Positions 1 through 8,080 of a stretch of DNA of 33,403 bases are shown in pieces. This DNA is from Aquibacillus halophilus. GTDB taxonomy: Bacteria > Bacillota > Bacilli > Bacillales > Amphibacillaceae. The notes under the pieces are model-generated. The model made no database searches and was not told the origin of the DNA. It saw only the letters and a program-made list of their open reading frames with translations. The position numbers and the translations under genes are program-made. Positions within the stretch are counted from its first letter, which is position 1. Every line of letters starts with the position of its first letter. The stretch is from NCBI RefSeq assembly GCF_009649745.1, contig NZ_WJNG01000025.1, positions 1 to 33,403 on the forward strand. Direction: 5' to 3'.

Positions 1-130
1 TAACAAGTACTGATCCGGAAGTAGCATAATCTAAAACAAATATCAGTTAAGGATATGTTGGCTCTTCAAAAAAGATAATTATTGTAGGGTCTAATTTCTT
101 ATTGCCTTTTCACGTGAAGATTTTCATACA

Positions 131-540
131 AAGAAAATTGGTTTGTATTTTCGAGGAGTCGACTGCCCTCCACTCCAATCAACCACCATATAAGTGTAGG
201 AGCAAATACAACAAAATACTTATGTAAGAAATACACGAAGATCTATAAAAATACAAATCTTTGCGAGATGAAACTTTCAAAAATGAATAGTGATATTAAT
301 GAATTAAAATTTTTTGAGGTTCAACTTACTTGAACAGAAAGCTATTCTAAGCTTCGGAAAAATGCGACACTCCTATGGGAAAGGAACAGTCTGAAGACCC
401 CGCAACGAGCGATTTTTCTCGTGAGGAGGCTGAAGCGTTCCCCATGGAAAGGGAGTGTTTTTCCGAAGCGATGGATGATCACTCATCCTATAAAGGATGG
501 GGTACAGTCACACAAAGTTACGTCGCAATTTATATCAACT
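131..540 (+). repeat. Interspersed repeat, copy A
   Basis: This block matches the reverse complement of 17555-18000 in the same order. Shared parts are AAGAAAATTGGTTTGTATTT near 131, the GAGGAGTCGACTGCCCT stretch and CTCCAATCAACCA up to about 185. After a diverged middle come ACTTGAACAGAAAGCT near 330, GGAAAAATGCGA plus TCCTATGGGAAAGGAACAGTC near 357-391, GAAGCGTTCCCCATGGAAAG near 432-451, and AGTTACGTCGCA near 516. A 77-codon reading frame at 375-608 runs through it, starting MGKEQSEDP. A frame with the same start lies in copy B, so I treat it as part of the repeat and not as a gene. I see no transposase. Similar GC-richer intergenic repeats are widespread in Bacillaceae, which is from memory and not searched here. 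The flanks 1-130 and 541-730 hold nothing I recognise. Confidence 0.75.
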
Positions 541-744
541 ATGCGGAAAGAGCAAATTTTAAACTTATAAAAGGACCTTTACTTCCACCTAAATTTAACT
601 TAATATGATGTACAGGATAATTTTAAGGGTCCGAAAACTTCAGTGGATTGGTTCATGAAAAACAATTAGTTAGATTATTAAACTAAAAAGTGTTAGATTG
701 TAAAAGGGAGTTAGTAAAGATCAAATACGACTTCAGTAACACTA

Positions 745-763
745 ATACCGTTTAGGATATAAT
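745..763 (+). promoter_or_regulatory. Candidate promoter and CstR-type operator
   Basis: A -10 hexamer TATAAT lies at 758-763, 39 bases before the start of the rhodanese-like gene. An imperfect inverted repeat ATACC-gttta-GGATAT (745-760) overlaps it. CsoR/CstR family repressors bind inverted repeats with ATACC/GG half sites, so this could be the autoregulatory operator of the downstream cstR-like gene. A related sequence, ATACCC-ttgta-GGTA, sits at 1489-1503, just after that gene. The -35 is poor. The operator call is inference. Confidence 0.4.
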
Positions 764-802
764 ATATAAATTATTCACATAGAGAAGTCAGGAGGAGAAA
801 AC

Positions 803-1153
803 ATGATTATAATAATCATTGCTTTTCTTACTAGTATAGCGTTGTATTTGATATATTTAAGGTATGTTCCTATAAAGGGAATTCCTTGTGTAGATATAAA
901 AAGTAACCAGATGGAACAGTCAAATTTAAAATTAGATATAAGAGATTATAATTCGTCAGCAAAACAGGAGATACAAGGATCTGTTGTGATGCCAGTTGCA
1001 TACCTAAAAAGGTACTACCGCGATATACCTGTTAATGAAGTTCATGTCATTGCCTCAGACCGTATAGAAAAAAACTTAGGGATTCGTTTCCTGCGTAATA
1101 AAGGATTTAAAGTAATCGGATATTCATTAACGAATTGTAATTGTAGCGACTAA
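803..1153 (+). CDS. Membrane-anchored rhodanese-like protein lacking the active-site Cys
   Basis: The 116-residue product starts with one membrane segment (residues 1-20), then a domain that reads like a single rhodanese (sulfurtransferase) domain: LDIRD (44-48) where rhodaneses have the DxR motif, QGSVVMPVAYL (58-68) as the usual G-x-x-x-x-P segment, and RNKGFKVIGY (98-107) as the last strand. The catalytic loop, normally Cys-x-x-G-x-R-S, is here ASDRIEKN (84-91), with no Cys. Other cysteines are at 29 and in a C-terminal CNC pair (112, 114). The start has a good ribosome binding site (AGGAGGAG). It ends 30 bases before a CstR-type regulator, so the two probably form a sulfide/persulfide-response operon. 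It may be a persulfide-binding or non-catalytic protein. The rhodanese assignment is by motif reading. Confidence 0.7.
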   Translation: MIIIIIAFLTSIALYLIYLRYVPIKGIPCVDIKSNQMEQSNLKLDIRDYNSSAKQEIQGSVVMPVAYLKRYYRDIPVNEVHVIASDRIEKNLGIRFLRNKGFKVIGYSLTNCNCSD

Positions 1154-1183
1154 AACAACAATTTGGTAAAGGAGATAAAGGTT

Positions 1184-1444
1184 ATGGAGTACACTGATCA
1201 AATGAAAAACAGAGTAAAACGAATTGAAGGTCAATTAAGAGGCATTTTAAAAATGATGGAAGAAAATAGTGATTGTAGAGATGTGATTACCCAAATGTCA
1301 GCAGCTAGGACTGCAATTGATCGCACAATGGGTGTGGTCGTGAGTTCTAATCTTGTAGAATGCGTCCGTCAAGCTGATAAAAATGGGGAAGATACCGAGG
1401 AATTTGTAAATGAAGCGGTAAATCTATTAGTTAAAAGTAGATAA
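1184..1444 (+). CDS. cstR: CsoR-family regulator of CstR (persulfide-sensing) type
   Basis: This is an 86-residue all-helical repressor of the CsoR/RcnR family, recognisable from RVKRIEGQLRGI (10-21). The sensor positions are Cys31 and Cys60, with Asn56 where copper-sensing CsoR proteins have the ligand His. Cys31/Cys60 without His is the signature of CstR, which senses per- and polysulfides and represses sulfide-detoxification genes. The start is taken at the ATG preceded by AAAGGAG with 9 bases of spacing. An upstream TTG in frame at 1163 lacks that site. The neighbouring rhodanese-like gene fits a sulfur role. The usual partners cstA, cstB and sqr are not in this window. The copper/CsoR alternative is unlikely given the missing His. 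Confidence 0.85.
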   Translation: MEYTDQMKNRVKRIEGQLRGILKMMEENSDCRDVITQMSAARTAIDRTMGVVVSSNLVECVRQADKNGEDTEEFVNEAVNLLVKSR

Positions 1445-1450
1445 CAAGGT

Positions 1451-1481
1451 AAAAGGGCTGTAGAGGCCTTTTTATTTTGTT
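1451..1481 (+). terminator. Weak intrinsic terminator after cstR-like gene
   Basis: AAAAGG pairs with CCTTTT across a short loop, with one internal G/G mismatch, followed by a T-rich run. It starts 7 bases after the stop codon. Confidence 0.55.
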
Positions 1482-1613
1482 ATTTTTTATACCCTTGTAG
1501 GTAAAATGATTATGTTCCTAGCTCTCAAATAGCATCAAGGACAACTGTCCATAACATCTTTTCAATGCTTGATTCATATAGTATAGGTAATACATCAAAA
1601 GGGGAGATCGTTT

Positions 1614-3026
1614 TTGAAACAATCAGATCAAAAACAATTGGAAAGAGCAATTGAAGAAATAACGGAAATCGCAAAGGGCTTTGGGTTAGACTTTTATCCA
1701 ATGCGATATGAAGTTTGTCCTCCTGAAATTATCTATACATTTGGTGCCTATGGTATGCCAACAAGATTCTCACATTGGAGCTTTGGTAAACAGTTTCATA
1801 AGATGAAGCTACAGTACGATTTGGGTCTAAGTAAGATTTATGAACTGGTCATTAATTCTAATCCTTGTTATGCTTTTTTATTAAATTCAAATAGTTTAAT
1901 TCAGAACAAATTGATTGTTGCACATGTGTTAGCTCATTGTGATTTCTTTAAAAATAATGCCCGTTTTCAAAATACAAAAGTAGATATGGTGGAGAGTATG
2001 TCTGCAACAGCAGAGCGGATTGCGGCATACGAAAAGATCTATGGAATTGAAGAGGTTGAATCATTTCTAAATGCTATTCTGGCTATTCAAGAGCATATTG
2101 ATCCTACCTTGGTTAAACCCAAGCTTGATTGGGAGATAGAGGAATTTGAAGAAGAAGCTCCAGTTAAAACCAGCCAATATGATGATCTGTGGAAATTAGA
2201 TGATGATAAAACCAAAAAGAATTCTGCACCAAGAAACAAGAAAAAGCCATTCCCACCTAGATCAGAAAAAGATTTGTTATTGTTCATTGAAGAGTATTCT
2301 CAAAATTTAGAGGATTGGCAAAGAGATATTTTAACGATGATGCGAGCAGAGATGTTATATTTTTGGCCACAATTGGAAACTAAAATTATGAACGAAGGCT
2401 GGGCTTCCTATTGGCATCAAAGAATTCTTAGAGAAATGGACCTGACAACCAATGAAGCAATTGAATTTGCTTCGCTAAATGCAGGAGTTGTTCAACCTTC
2501 CAAGACACAAATAAATCCCTATTACCTTGGTTTGAAAATGTTTGAAGATATAGAAGAACGTTTTGACAATCCAACGGAGGAAATGAGACGTTGGGGAGCA
2601 GAGCCTGGTAAAGGTCGAGAAAAAATGTTTGAGGTACGTGAAATCGAATCCGATATATCATTTGTCCGAAACTATTTGACGAAGGAGTTTGTCGATCGCG
2701 AAGATTTATATTTGTTTGAAAAACAAGGTAATGAATACAAGATTACCGATAAAAGCTGGGAAAACGTTCGGGATCAACTGATTTCAATGCGACTAAACGG
2801 AGGATTCCCATATATCACTGTCGAAAATGGCGACTTCTATCATAACGGAGAATTATATCTGAAACACCAATACGAAGATGTGGAGTTAGATCTAACTTAT
2901 TTAGAAAAAACATTACCATATATCCATCAGTTATGGGGTCGAACGGTTCATATGGAGACTGTTGTGGAGGATAAAAACGTCCTGTTCAGTTATGAAGGGA
3001 ATAAAGTAATGAAGAAGTATTTGTAA
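1614..3026 (+). CDS. spoVR: SpoVR family protein (stage V sporulation protein R)
   Basis: The 470-residue product has the length and N-terminal pattern of Spo[22 protein letters not shown] at about 27-46, HWSFGKQF near 54-61, NEGWASYWH near 261-269 and a conserved C-terminal half. In Bacillus subtilis SpoVR is made in the mother cell and needed for normal spore cortex. Its biochemical activity is not established. A lysine- and acid-rich linker (about 173-220) separates the two halves. The TTG start is chosen because GGGGAG lies 9 bases before it. The gene stands alone, with a terminator-like hairpin at 3091-3127. The last about 80 coding bases are repeated at 3529-3625. Confidence 0.93.
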   Translation: MKQSDQKQLERAIEEITEIAKGFGLDFYPMRYEVCPPEIIYTFGAYGMPTRFSHWSFGKQFHKMKLQYDLGLSKIYELVINSNPCYAFLLNSNSLIQNKLIVAHVLAHCDFFKNNARFQNTKVDMVESMSATAERIAAYEKIYGIEEVESFLNAILAIQEHIDPTLVKPKLDWEIEEFEEEAPVKTSQYDDLWKLDDDKTKKNSAPRNKKKPFPPRSEKDLLLFIEEYSQNLEDWQRDILTMMRAEMLYFWPQLETKIMNEGWASYWHQRILREMDLTTNEAIEFASLNAGVVQPSKTQINPYYLGLKMFEDIEERFDNPTEEMRRWGAEPGKGREKMFEVREIESDISFVRNYLTKEFVDREDLYLFEKQGNEYKITDKSWENVRDQLISMRLNGGFPYITVENGDFYHNGELYLKHQYEDVELDLTYLEKTLPYIHQLWGRTVHMETVVEDKNVLFSYEGNKVMKKYL

Positions 3027-3090
3027 GGAAGTAGACGACAACTTAACGAGTTCTGTTTCCTGGTGTGAATATTTTAAGTGTAATACAAAT

Positions 3091-3127
3091 AGACCGTCAA
3101 ACTACATTGATTTGATGGTCTTATTAT
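3091..3127 (+). terminator. Intrinsic terminator-like hairpin
   Basis: GACCgTCAAA (3092-3101) pairs with TTTGAtGGTC (3111-3120), followed by TTATTATTTAT. It could end the spoVR transcript or, from the other side, the minus-strand ORF at 3179. Confidence 0.6.
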
Positions 3128-3178
3128 TTATATATATAGGGTGAATATCAATATGTTGGTACCCTTAAAATGATTATT

Positions 3179-3367
3179 TTAGTAGATAATGTAGGAGGCG
3201 TTCCTATTTTTTAGATTGACTCCCTTTTCTCTTGCTGCATCTTCAATCAAACCTAATTCAAAATACATCGCTTCAGAAAGAAATTTTTGTGCAATTTGTT
3301 TCTTTAACATTATATATAAACCAGCTAATTCTGTTGTGGATAGATTTTGATAAACTTGACCTCTCAT
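3179..3367 (-). CDS. Small conserved-looking hypothetical protein, 62 aa
   Basis: I do not recognise the family. The 62-residue product is mostly helical in character (LSTTELAGLYIMLKKQIAQ, residues 9-27; a second helix with EAMYFELGLIEDAAREKG, about 32-49) and has no membrane segment, signal or Cys. A GGGG-containing weak ribosome binding site lies about 11 bases before the ATG. It lies inside the 0.5 kb segment bracketed by the two copies of the spoVR 3' end, so it may have arrived with that rearrangement. Its size and helical pairs resemble small regulators of sporulating bacteria, but that is a guess. It could also be a chance ORF. Confidence 0.5.
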   Translation of the reverse strand: MRGQVYQNLSTTELAGLYIMLKKQIAQKFLSEAMYFELGLIEDAAREKGVNLKNRNASYIIY

Positions 3368-3480
3368 TAACTCGAACTACCCCATCCCTTAATTACTTTA
3401 TTGTAACTCTTGTAAATAACCCACCCTTTTATAACCTGGAATCTTCCCAATGATAGTAGCATTTATGGTAATCTTTTACA

Positions 3481-3498
3481 ATCAGGGGATTCCCTGAT
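3481..3498. promoter_or_regulatory. Perfect 7-bp inverted repeat, possible operator
   Basis: ATCAGGG-gatt-CCCTGAT is a perfect palindromic hairpin without a T-run, upstream of the minus-strand ORF and just before the duplicated spoVR end. Function unknown. Confidence 0.35.
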
Positions 3499-3528
3499 AT
3501 TCACAGAATACATATACAATGAGGATTC

Positions 3529-3625
3529 TTTCATATGGAGACTGTTGTGAGGATAAAAACGTTCTGTTCAGTTATGAAGGGAATAAAGTAATGAAGAAGT
3601 ATTTGTAGAGGAAGCAGGCGATAAG
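3529..3625 (+). pseudogene. Duplicated 3' end of spoVR
   Basis: From TTCATATGGAGACTGTTGTG onward this stretch repeats 2947-3043, the last about 80 coding bases of spoVR plus some downstream sequence. It has one base deleted (GTGGAGG becomes GTGAGG, which breaks the frame), C to T in AACGTCCTG, and TAG in place of TAA at the stop. No start or upstream part of spoVR is present. It runs directly into a good terminator at 3611-3638, so this copy may carry the original downstream context of spoVR. Confidence 0.85.
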
Positions 3626-3638
3626 CCTACTTCTTTTT
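3611..3638 (+). terminator. Intrinsic terminator
   Basis: GAAGcAGGC (3611-3619) pairs with GCCTaCTTC (3625-3633), followed by TTTTT. Confidence 0.7.
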
Positions 3639-3666
3639 GTGGATAAAAATTATTACTGGAAGGTCC

Positions 3667-4488
3667 CTATCTGACCATAGATAGATGTTCTAATAATTCC
3701 TTTGCTACAATACTAGGTTGATCAATCATTGAATAGTGACTCGCATTAGGAATTATTTTAAAGGATGAATTTGGTACGGATTGATGTAGTAGTTTCCCCC
3801 AATATGGTACAAGGTATCTGTCATGCTGGCCCCAGAGAAAAGTTGCGGGACATTTAATGGTAGGTAAATATGGAACCAAGTCTTCAGTTTGGCGATGATC
3901 TAAAGCCAACGAGGCTTGACGTAGCTCTTCTGGTCCTGTTGGAGTATTAAAGGGCTCAGTAAACTGATAAATTAATTCTGGTGTTAATAGAGAAGGATAG
4001 AAGACTCCTTCTCGTAGCATTCGTTCTATAAACAAGGGTGATGGAACAAATTCTTCAGCTACCGGATACCGGATGGAGACCACTTTGGGAAGAGGCCAAT
4101 TTGAGAAGCATACACCATCGATCACCGCAATACTTTTTACTCTATTAGGATGTGTTACGGCTAAGATTTGGACGATACCTCCACCAAGATCATGTCCCAC
4201 AAAATGTGCAGTAGGGATGTTTAGTTGATCCAACGCATTAAGAATATAGTTTGCTTGCTTAGGAAGGGTTAAATCATAATATGGACCTCGATCTGAATTA
4301 CCATATCCAATTAATTCAACAGCTAGAACAGCGTAATTTTGTTTGAGGTAGGGGATAACTCGATCCCATAAATGGGAATTGGTGGGGATTCCATGTATTA
4401 ATACAACAACCTCACTACAATTTGAGTCATTAAAAAAGCGAACATTCATTTCATAACTTCCAACATTTATTTTCTTTCCTTGGTGCAT
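3667..4488 (-). CDS. Alpha/beta hydrolase with Asp nucleophile (epoxide hydrolase/dehalogenase-like)
   Basis: The 273-residue protein has the alpha/beta-hydrolase fold: oxyanion-hole motif HGIPTN (32-37), nucleophile elbow GHDLGG (98-103), acid Asp223 in GQHD and catalytic His251 in NASH. The elbow residue is Asp100 rather than Ser, which in this superfamily marks haloalkane dehalogenases and epoxide hydrolases, where an alkyl-enzyme ester forms. No signal peptide is visible, so it is probably cytoplasmic. A GAGGGG ribosome binding site precedes the ATG. It is monocistronic, upstream of the azoreductase gene on the same strand with a terminator between them. Substrate unknown. Confidence 0.85.
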   Translation of the reverse strand: MHQGKKINVGSYEMNVRFFNDSNCSEVVVLIHGIPTNSHLWDRVIPYLKQNYAVLAVELIGYGNSDRGPYYDLTLPKQANYILNALDQLNIPTAHFVGHDLGGGIVQILAVTHPNRVKSIAVIDGVCFSNWPLPKVVSIRYPVAEEFVPSPLFIERMLREGVFYPSLLTPELIYQFTEPFNTPTGPEELRQASLALDHRQTEDLVPYLPTIKCPATFLWGQHDRYLVPYWGKLLHQSVPNSSFKIIPNASHYSMIDQPSIVAKELLEHLSMVR

Positions 4489-4593
4489 TTTTTTACCCCT
4501 CTCGAAATTAGTATCGTTGTAATCTATGCCTTACGTTTGCCTAGTGTGATTACACCTAATTTCGTTTGAAAGAACTAACTATGTAAAATCCTC

Positions 4594-4623
4594 AAAAAAG
4601 ATAGCAGACTTTCGCCTGCTATC
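4594..4623 (-). terminator. Intrinsic terminator after azoreductase
   Basis: GATAGCAG (4600-4607) pairs with CTGCTATC (4616-4623). The AAAAAA at 4594-4599 gives the T-run on the minus strand. Confidence 0.85.
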
Positions 4624-4632
4624 AATACCAGA

Positions 4633-5268
4633 TTAAAACTTAGAAGCGAATTCCTTGGCTCGTGCAATTGCATTACTTTTGATTTCTTCTGCTTTTTCGG
4701 GCGTAGCATCATGTCCTTCGACAAATAAGCCTTCAAAAGAGGGTACTCCGAAGAAATTCATTAGTACTTTTAAATAACGGTGAGCCATTTCCAAATCAGC
4801 TGCCGGACCATACGAATAGATACCTCCACTGGCTTGAATGTGCAATGCTTTTTTTTCAGTTAGAAGTCCAACAGGTCCCTGATCAGTATGTTTAAAAGCT
4901 TTTCCTGCTACAGCTACGGAGTCAAGGTAAGTTTTCATTATTGGCGGAAACAAAAGATTCCATAAAGGAGTTACAAAAACATATTTATCGGCGTTTACAA
5001 ACTGCTCACTTAACTCCGATAAACGACTAACTTTTGCTTTCTCTTCATTTGAGAGCTCTTCAAATCCTTGTCCCGACTGTAGTTTCCCCCAACCCTGAAA
5101 TACATCTGCATCGATATGTGGAATGTGTTCCTCGTACAGGTCAATATGAATAACTTCATCATTTTTATTTACTTCCTTGTAAGCGTCAATAAATTCTTTC
5201 CCAACAGCCATACTGTAGGATTTGGTTTCATCAAATGGATTGGCTGTAATATATAATACTTTTGCCAT
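4633..5268 (-). CDS. azoR: FMN-dependent NADH-azoreductase
   Basis: The 211-residue protein is a flavodoxin-like-fold quinone/azo reductase of the AzoR (AcpD) family: N-terminal [15 protein letters not shown] (5-19) forms the FMN phosphate loop, [16 protein letters not shown] (about 101-116) is the family's FMN/dimer segment, and [14 protein letters not shown] (about 145-158) closes the flavin site. These cytosolic enzymes reduce quinones by two electrons and cleave azo dyes with NADH, and in Bacillus they answer thiol-reactive stress. The ATG has AAAGGGTG upstream. No regulator lies next to it; the divergent neighbour is cadC. Confidence 0.92.
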   Translation of the reverse strand: MAKVLYITANPFDETKSYSMAVGKEFIDAYKEVNKNDEVIHIDLYEEHIPHIDADVFQGWGKLQSGQGFEELSNEEKAKVSRLSELSEQFVNADKYVFVTPLWNLLFPPIMKTYLDSVAVAGKAFKHTDQGPVGLLTEKKALHIQASGGIYSYGPAADLEMAHRYLKVLMNFFGVPSFEGLFVEGHDATPEKAEEIKSNAIARAKEFASKF

Positions 5269-5449
5269 AATATTTCACCCTTTCAAGTTATCGTTTTAAT
5301 CTTGAATTTAATAAACTATAAAGACTAACATAACTATAATGTAATTCGACTTGAGAGTATGTTAATTATATCACAATCAAAGGTAAAAATTGGATAATTA
5401 ATATAAAATATTGTTACAATTTAAAGAACAAAAGTAAACTGGTTATTAT

Positions 5450-5512
5450 TCAAACTATCGTTTGACTATTTTTAATTTATTGCATACAATATAATCAAAC
5501 GATGATTTGATT
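5450..5512 (+). promoter_or_regulatory. cadC promoter with two palindromic operators
   Basis: A sigma-A promoter reads TTGACT (5462-5467), 17 bases, TACAAT (5485-5490). TCAAAC-tatc-GTTTGA (5450-5465) is a perfect palindrome overlapping the -35. AATCAAA-cgatga-TTTGATT (5493-5512) is a second one covering the transcription start. ArsR/CadC repressors bind AT-rich inverted repeats of this CAAA/TTTG kind, so both are probable CadC operators giving metal-induced expression of cadC-cadA. Confidence 0.7.
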
Positions 5513-5528
5513 GATGGGAGGTAATATT

Positions 5529-5891
5529 TTGAAAGATCGATGTGATGTGTATTGTTATGATGAAGATAAGGTGGAGCGTGTTCGAACATCTATTAAAGAT
5601 GTGGACTTAGAGTTATCAGTTAACGTATTTAAAGCATTAGCAGATCCTAACAGATTACAGATAGCTATAGCGCTAACAAATGAAGAGGAAATTTGTGTTT
5701 GTGATGCAGCAAATATTATTAATTCTACAATCGCAACTGCTTCACATCATTTAAGGTATTTAAAAAAAGTAGGTTTGGCAGAGCATCGAAAAGAAGGCAA
5801 ACTTGTATTTTATTATTTAAAAGATGAAGATACTAAACAATCGATTATGAATGCAATAATACCTAAAAGAGAGGATGTTTCCATTGTCTGA
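5529..5891 (+). CDS. cadC: ArsR-family metal sensor CadC
   Basis: The 120-residue protein matches CadC: an N-terminal Cys pair in CDVYCYDEDKV, the metal-binding ICVCD in the alpha3 region, and the winged-helix recognition segment TIATASHHLRYLKK. CadC represses cad genes until Cd(II), Pb(II) or Zn(II) binds the four-Cys site. The ATG/TTG codons further upstream overlap the GGGAGG ribosome binding site at 5516-5521, so the TTG 7 bases after it is taken as the start. It overlaps the cadA start region by 8 bases (TTG of cadA at 5884), so the genes are translationally coupled. Confidence 0.92.
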   Translation: MKDRCDVYCYDEDKVERVRTSIKDVDLELSVNVFKALADPNRLQIAIALTNEEEICVCDAANIINSTIATASHHLRYLKKVGLAEHRKEGKLVFYYLKDEDTKQSIMNAIIPKREDVSIV

Positions 5892-7989
5892 AGTTACTAC
5901 TGTATTTCATGTTAAGGGTATGGATTGAGCGGATTGTGCAGCTCAGTTTGAGCAGCAGGTTAAAAAAATTAACAGTGTGAAAGATGCTGAAATTAATTTT
6001 ACTAGTGGGAAAATTACCGTTTATGGTGATGTCACTTTAAAACAAATGAGAAAAGCAGGATCTTTTGAAGGATACGAGGTTTTTTTAGAGGGGGAAGCAA
6101 TAGAACAGACATCATTTTTCAAAAAGAAGTCTACAATTAAAATAATCGTCTCTATGCTATTAATAGTTGCGGGATTTATCTTAAATTACGTCTATGGAGA
6201 AAGTATCTTTTCGGTTGGGTTTTATGGAGCATCGATTGTTGTGGGAGGTTATACGTTATTTCGAAAAGGCTTAAGAAATCTCTTTCATCTTCAATTTGAT
6301 ATGAATACCTTAATGACAATTGCTGTCTTAGGAGCTGCGGCAATCGGTGAGTGGGGTGAAGGTGCTACTGTTGTTATCCTGTTTGCAATAAGTGAGGTGC
6401 TTGAAAGCTATTCAATGGATAAAGCACGACAATCAATCCGATCATTAATGGATATTGCTCCAAAGGATGCTTTAATTCGAAGAGATAATCAAGAAATAAC
6501 TGTATCTGTGGATAATATTCGAGTAGGCGATATCATGATTGTAAAACCAGGTCAAAAGCTAGCAATGGACGGAACTGTTGTAAATGGGAGTTCAGCGATT
6601 AATCAAGCAGCAATTACGGGGGAAAGTCTTCCTGTTGAAAAACTAGTTGGGGATGAAGTGTTTGCTGGAACACTCAATGAAGAGGGTCTAATAGAGGTTG
6701 AAGTAACAAAGACCGTTGAGGATACAACAATAGCAAAAATCATTCACTTGGTAGAAGAAGCTCAAGCGGAAAGAGCTCCTTCACAGGCATTCATAGATAG
6801 GTTTGCTAGGATTTATACACCTATTATTATTCTGTTAGCCATAGGTATCGCACTCATTCCTCCATTAGCTTTTGGCGGTTCTTGGGAAGAGTGGATTTAT
6901 CGGGGTCTAGCCGTACTAGTTGTTGGTTGTCCATGTGCACTGGTGATATCAACCCCTGTTGCCATTGTTACTGCTATTGGAAATGCAGCCCGCAATGGTG
7001 TGTTAATTAAGGGTGGCGTATATTTAGAACAAACTGGTGCAATAAACACAATAGCTTTTGATAAGACTGGGACTCTGACTAAAGGCAAACCGGAAGTTAC
7101 TGACATAGTAACATTCAGTGACGATAAAAAACATTGGCTCTCAATTGTTGCAGCTATTGAATACGGATCCCAGCATCCTTTAGCCTCTGCAATTATTAGG
7201 AAAACAGAGAAAGAGAATATTCAATATAGACAACACAATGTAAAAGAATTTTCTTCTATCACTGGAAAAGGTGTCAAAGCAACAATTAGTGAAGTGAACT
7301 ATTATGTTGGCAGTCCTTCCTTATTTACTGAGGTGCTAGTGAATGGCATGCCAAATGACATCCATGATAAAATTAAACAACTTCAGAGTCATGGCAAAAC
7401 AGTCATGGTACTAGGTACAGAAAACGAGGTATTATCTCTGATTGCGGTTGCAGATGAAGTAAGAGAGAGTAGCAAGGCCGTGATTGAAAAATTGAACAAA
7501 TTAGGGATAAAAAATACGATTATGTTGACTGGGGATAATCACGCGACGGCAGAAGCAATTGGAAAACAAGTGGGAGTGAATAAAGTGTATTCAGAGCTGC
7601 TACCACAGGATAAATTAGCAGCAATTAAAAAACTTCAGAAAACCGGAAGTGTTGCGATGGTTGGCGATGGAGTTAATGATGCTCCTGCATTAGCTGCATC
7701 GACGGTTGGAATTGCGATGGGTGGTGCAGGAACTGATACAGCTATTGAAACTGCAGATGTAGCTCTAATGGCAGATGATTTAACTAAATTACCTTTTACA
7801 ATCAAGTTAAGTAGAAGTGCACTGAAAATTATTAAGCAAAACATTACTTTTTCCTTAGTAATCAAAGCGATTGCATTACTTCTAATTTTCCCAGGGTGGC
7901 TTACGCTTTGGATGGCAATTTTTGCTGATATGGGTGCAACATTGTTAGTGACACTTAATGGATTAAGACTTCTCGCTGTGAAAGACTAA
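5884..7989 (+). CDS. cadA: Cd/Zn/Pb-exporting P1B-type ATPase CadA, with in-frame UGA in the N-terminal metal site
   Basis: Read from a TTG at 5884 (GAGAGG 9 bases upstream), the frame gives about 701 codons, a normal CadA length. Motifs, numbered from that start: phosphatase TGES (245-248), transmembrane CPC (349-351), phosphorylation DKTGT (393-397), HP (431-432), and GDGVNDAP near the C-terminus. The CPC plus the neighbouring CadC mark it as a soft-metal exporter in the cytoplasmic membrane. Residue 15, the first Cys of the heavy-metal motif GMDCxxC, is TGA (5926-5928), followed by GCG GAT TGT. The longest open frame therefore begins only at GTG 5977, which has no good ribosome site. Possibilities: nonsense mutation or sequencing error (TGT to TGA), reinitiation giving a pump without its metal-binding domain, or UGA recoding. 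The catalytic core is intact. Confidence 0.9.
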
Positions 7990-7995
7990 ATAAAG

Positions 7996-8022
7996 AAGAA
8001 CAGGGGCTCATCCTCTGTTCTT
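7996..8022 (+). terminator. Hairpin after cadA
   Basis: AAGAACAG pairs with CTGTTCTT around GGGctcatCC, but there is no T-run. A stronger terminator follows at 8041. Confidence 0.5.
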
Positions 8023-8040
8023 GCTACTATTACTAAATAA

Positions 8041-8070
8041 AAAAACATTAGCATTAGCTAATGTTTTTTT
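8041..8070. terminator. Bidirectional intrinsic terminator
   Basis: AAAAACATTAGC pairs with GCTAATGTTTTT around ATTA, with T and A runs on both sides. It ends cadA and the convergent YczE-type gene. Confidence 0.85.
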
Positions 8071-8080
8071 AAATTGATTT

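Noticed and set aside
375-608. 77-codon frame starting MGKEQSEDP as a gene
   Set aside because: It lies within a repeat whose inverted copy has a frame with the same start but a different end, and there is no ribosome site or domain.
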